Assembly: GCA_964469165.1 (NCBI GenBank) | Contig: CAYXXZ010000007.1 | Location: 1 to 60,148 of the forward strand | DNA: 60,148 bases | Direction of reading: 5' to 3' | From: CAYXXZ01 sp964469165 | GTDB lineage: Bacteria; Pseudomonadota; Gammaproteobacteria; Pseudomonadales; Porticoccaceae | In this document: positions 57,216-60,148 of the stretch, in pieces | Layout of the letters: each line of letters opens with the position of its first letter | How positions within the stretch are numbered: the stretch's first letter is position 1 | Position numbers and translations under genes: made by a program | Notes under the pieces: generated by a model | The model's input: only the letters and a program-made list of their open reading frames with translations | What the model was told of the DNA's origin: nothing | The model's database searches: none

Positions 57216-60148
57216 TTATCCCTGTTGCGATACCTCCTGTTCGGCTGCATTGCCGCTGGTGGCGCTCCTGGCAACTCTGGGATCGTTGGCCGGACGGGTA
57301 TGGGGCACGGCGACGACACTGACGGGGCTCGGCAGGCTGGTATCCAGCGCCGGGCTTGTCGGGATGGTCGGATTTTCCGTGGCAATGGCGACGTGCACCG
57401 AGCGCGGCGCCCGGCGCGGGTCGTTGGTGGCACGAAAACCGGTGCTTGCCGTTTCGCTCGCTGTTGCGGTTTCGGCCGGTGTCACCACGTCTTCTTGTTC
57501 AACCAGTTTTTCAGCGCGAGAAGGGCTGTCTGCAACGACTTCTTCTTCTTTGCTGGTGTCGTTATGAGACGCCACGCTCGCCGATTGTGTCTCTTCCGGC
57601 TCGGAAGCCGCTGCTTGATCGATACTGGCATCTTCCTGCTGCTGCGGTTCCTCGTCTTGCTGGGCGGTGACGGGCGGTGCGGCATCGACGGCGGCGTCTG
57701 CCTGATCGTCGATAGGGGCCTCGACCTGAGTTTCCGCGCTGATATCCTCCGCGGCAGCGTTCTCGCTGGACGCCTCCGGGGCCACCTGGGAAGCGACTTC
57801 AGCTGCAGGCGCGATGTTGGACGACAACGCCGCAGAGGCTGCAACTTCCGGGCTTTGCTCGCTCGACTCTTCAGCGGCTGGCGCAGCAGTGGTTTCGTCT
57901 ACGGAAGCTGTTGCGGTCGCATCGTCTTCAGTGGCGGAGACTTTCGCCTCTTCGCTGACAACGGTTGCGGCAGGTTCTTGCTCCACCCTGGGCCTGGCAA
58001 TTGCTTCGGGAGCAGGTTCGGCGGGCTGCACCTGTTCGGAGGACAGCGAAGGCTGAGCGGCGCTGGCGAGCGTCGCTGCCTCGGCGGAGATCGCCGTGGC
58101 ATTCTTGATTTGCAGCAGGTCTTCCGGCAGTGGCTGGCGTTCGCGGCTGCGGCGCGGTTCACGGCGTTTGCCGCCCGAGCGTTGCGGTGGCACGTCCTGG
58201 GCCGGAGCGGATTGTCTGTCATTGTCAGGCGCGGCAACCTTCGGCTCGGCGATGGCCTTGTCTGCAACCCTTTCCACAGCCTTGTCGGCAACGTTGTCTT
58301 CGCGCTTGTTCTGGCTGCGTTCCGATGCGGGCTTGCCCTGGCCACCACGGCGACCGCCGCGGCTGCGTTCGCGATCGCTCGTGTTTTCTCTGGGCGTGCG
58401 CGCTTCGGATGAGCTGTTCTGCGAGCGGCCGCTGCGCTGGTTTCTGCCGCCGCGTCTGGTGCCGCTGCGCTCCTGGCGCTCTTCGCGCGCGGGTTTTTCT
58501 TCGGGCGATGGCGCCACGACCGGGGCTTCGACAGCTTCGCCGCCGGAGAAGAAGCTTTGAATGCGCTTCCAAAGGCCGGGCTTCTCGCTGACGACGGCAG
58601 CCTTGGCCGGAGCCTTGGCAGTGGCGGCGGGCGCTTTTTCCGGCTTGGGTTCGCGCACTACCGTGGGGGCCGGCGAGCTGGGGGCAATCTGCTGAACGGC
58701 GGGTTGCTGGATGATGGGCAGGGGTTCGGGCGCCATGAACTCACTGTTGGTGTCCGGCGCAAGTTCTTCCGCCAGCTTGTAGCTGGTGATACTCACCATT
58801 TCATCCTGCTCGCGGAAACGCTGAACCTCGTACTGAGGCGTTTCCATGTGGGTATTGGGCAGAACCACGATGCGCAGCTTGTTGCGGCGCTCGATATCGG
58901 CAATCTCGGAGCGCTTTTCGTTGAGCAGGTAGGTGGCCACCGCCACTGGCGTGATGGCGCGGATCTCGGCGCTGAATTCCTTCTGTGCTTCCTCTTCCAC
59001 GAGGCGCAGGATGGAGAGCGCAAGGGAACGGGTGCTGCGGATCGTGCCCTGGCCATCACAGCGGGGGCAGATCTTGAAGGTGGTTTCTTCCAGGGAAGGA
59101 CGCAGGCGCTGGCGCGACATTTCCAGCAGACCGAAGCGGGAGATGCGACCCACCTGAACTCTCGCCCGATCCAGCTCGAGGGCGGCCTTCATGCGGTTTT
59201 CCACTTCGCGCTGATTCTTGGCGTTGGTCATGTCGATGAAATCGATGACGATCAGCCCGCCCATGTCCCTCAGGCGCAGCTGGCGCGCGATTTCCTCGGC
59301 GGCCTCCAGGTTGGTCTGAGTGGCCGTCTCTTCGATGTCACCGCCCTTGGTGGCGCGCGAGGAGTTGATGTCGATGGACACCAGGGCCTCTGTGATATCG
59401 ATGACGATGGAGCCCCCCGAGGGCAGCTTCACTTCGCGCATGAAGGCGGTTTCGATCTGGTTCTCTACCTGATAGCGGTTGAAGAGGGGGATCGAGTCCT
59501 GATAGAGCTTGACCTTGCTGTTGAAGGACGGCATCACCTGCTGGATGAACGCCGCGCAAAGGTTGTAGGCTTCGCGGGTGTCGACGATGACCTCGCCGAT
59601 GTCGGGGCGCAGGTAGTCGCGGATGGCGCGAATGATGACGTTGCTTTCCTGGAACAGGAAGTGAGGGGCGGGCGCCTTGTCCGCTTCGCTTTTGATGGTG
59701 CTCCACAGCTGGGCAAGGTAGTCCAGATCCCACTGCAGTTCTTCGGCGGTGCGGCCGATGCCGGCGGTGCGCACGATCACACCCATGCCGTCGGCGATGT
59801 TGAGATCGCGCATGGCTTCCCGCAGTTCGCTGCGCTCATCGCCTTCGATGCGGCGCGAGATACCACCAGCGCGGGGGTTGTTTGGCATCAGCACCAGATA
59901 ACGGCCGGCGAGACTGATGAAGGTGGTGAGGGCGGCGCCCTTGTTGCCGCGCTCTTCCTTGTCTACCTGCACGATGACTTCGGTGCCTTCCTTGAGAACG
60001 TCCTGAATCTTTACGCGGCCCTGGGAATCGCCGTTCCTGGTGAAGTAATCGCGAGAAATTTCCTTGAGGGGCAGAAAGCCGTGGCGCTCGGCACCATAGT
60101 CGACAAAGGCGGCTTCCAGGCTGGGTTCGACCCGGGCGATGCGGCCCT
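57216..60148 (-). CDS. rne: ribonuclease E (C-terminal part; 5' end outside the window)
   Basis: About 977 residues are visible, running off the right edge. From there: the end of the S1 RNA-binding domain (VEPSLEAAFVDYGAERHGFL, GTEVIVQVDKEERGNKG), the 5' sensor/RNase H-like part, the catalytic DNase I-like domain with metal-binding Asp in LVSIDINSSRA and VIDFIDMTN, and the zinc-link CPRCDGQGT. A long disordered tail rich in Arg, then Ala/Glu/Ser, follows as the degradosome scaffold. RNase E starts mRNA decay and also processes tRNA precursors. It is host DNA, about 95 bp beyond attR, and is not interrupted. Confidence 0.95.
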   Translation of the reverse strand, partial: GRIARVEPSLEAAFVDYGAERHGFLPLKEISRDYFTRNGDSQGRVKIQDVLKEGTEVIVQVDKEERGNKGAALTTFISLAGRYLVLMPNNPRAGGISRRIEGDERSELREAMRDLNIADGMGVIVRTAGIGRTAEELQWDLDYLAQLWSTIKSEADKAPAPHFLFQESNVIIRAIRDYLRPDIGEVIVDTREAYNLCAAFIQQVMPSFNSKVKLYQDSIPLFNRYQVENQIETAFMREVKLPSGGSIVIDITEALVSIDINSSRATKGGDIEETATQTNLEAAEEIARQLRLRDMGGLIVIDFIDMTNAKNQREVENRMKAALELDRARVQVGRISRFGLLEMSRQRLRPSLEETTFKICPRCDGQGTIRSTRSLALSILRLVEEEAQKEFSAEIRAITPVAVATYLLNEKRSEIADIERRNKLRIVVLPNTHMETPQYEVQRFREQDEMVSITSYKLAEELAPDTNSEFMAPEPLPIIQQPAVQQIAPSSPAPTVVREPKPEKAPAATAKAPAKAAVVSEKPGLWKRIQSFFSGGEAVEAPVVAPSPEEKPAREERQERSGTRRGGRNQRSGRSQNSSSEARTPRENTSDRERSRGGRRGGQGKPASERSQNKREDNVADKAVERVADKAIAEPKVAAPDNDRQSAPAQDVPPQRSGGKRREPRRSRERQPLPEDLLQIKNATAISAEAATLASAAQPSLSSEQVQPAEPAPEAIARPRVEQEPAATVVSEEAKVSATEDDATATASVDETTAAPAAEESSEQSPEVAASAALSSNIAPAAEVASQVAPEASSENAAAEDISAETQVEAPIDDQADAAVDAAPPVTAQQDEEPQQQEDASIDQAAASEPEETQSASVASHNDTSKEEEVVADSPSRAEKLVEQEDVVTPAETATASETASTGFRATNDPRRAPRSVHVAIATENPTIPTSPALDTSLPSPVSVVAVPHTRPANDPRVARSATSGNAAEQEVSQQG

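Noticed and set aside
57356..58560. Plus-strand frames opposite the rne tail (for example 57105-58412)
   Set aside because: They are shadows of the Ala/Glu/Arg-rich RNase E scaffold tail: Cys/Arg/Gly-rich with no family pattern.

Overview
The window holds a complete temperate podovirus-type prophage of about 56.6 kb (532 to 57121) in a gammaproteobacterial chromosome that looks Pseudomonas-like. The host evidence is a Pseudomonas-style REP inverted repeat at 265-324, a tRNA-Ser(UGA) gene and the rne (RNase E) gene at the right edge. The gene set (4365-residue virion polyvalent protein, N4 gp56-type capsid protein, P22-like portal and no tail-length genes) places the phage near the Bcep22-like podoviruses. 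That placement rests on recalled family knowledge, not on a search.

Layout. (1) 1-531 is host: the start of a leftward gene, a REP element, a terminator and the 3' half of a split tRNA-Ser. (2) 665-37130 is the leftward late region. In transcription order it has small genes with a VRR-NUC nuclease, lysis genes, terminase, portal, scaffold, capsid, connector and tail genes, tail fibres, a cupin+SET-domain protein, two ejection-type proteins, the giant polyvalent protein and a lipoprotein. At least seven gene junctions carry the same promoter-like pair, a GTCGAAT box and a GACAAT-like box at fixed spacing. (3) 37.15-37.68 kb is an AT-rich block with TGAGAA iterons, a likely replication or partition region. 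(4) 37698-44940 is a rightward set of small early genes with a Dam-type methylase and a Lar-like zinc ribbon, plus one oppositely transcribed membrane-protein gene. (5) 44991-47605 is leftward: Cro-like regulator and primase-helicase. (6) 47742-56863 is rightward: repressor, Sak4 ATPase, DUF669, RdgC, Fe-S PD-(D/E)XK exonuclease, helicase and integrase.

Regulation. A 6-3-6 palindrome TTAAGTnnnACTTAA sits at the cro promoter and at the early rightward promoter. Degraded, same-orientation copies sit at several gene junctions of the repressor-recombination-integrase operon, resembling dispersed operators or stoperators. The repressor appears to have lost the catalytic Ser and Lys of the S24 fold.

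Most striking features. The phage inserts into the anticodon loop of the host tRNA-Ser(UGA) through a 13-bp core and does not restore that gene. It carries its own intact, diverged tRNA-Ser(UGA) about 100 bp inside attR, downstream of the surviving host tRNA promoter. Other points of interest are the late promoter family, the cupin+SET protein and a probable overprinted ORF inside the giant gene.
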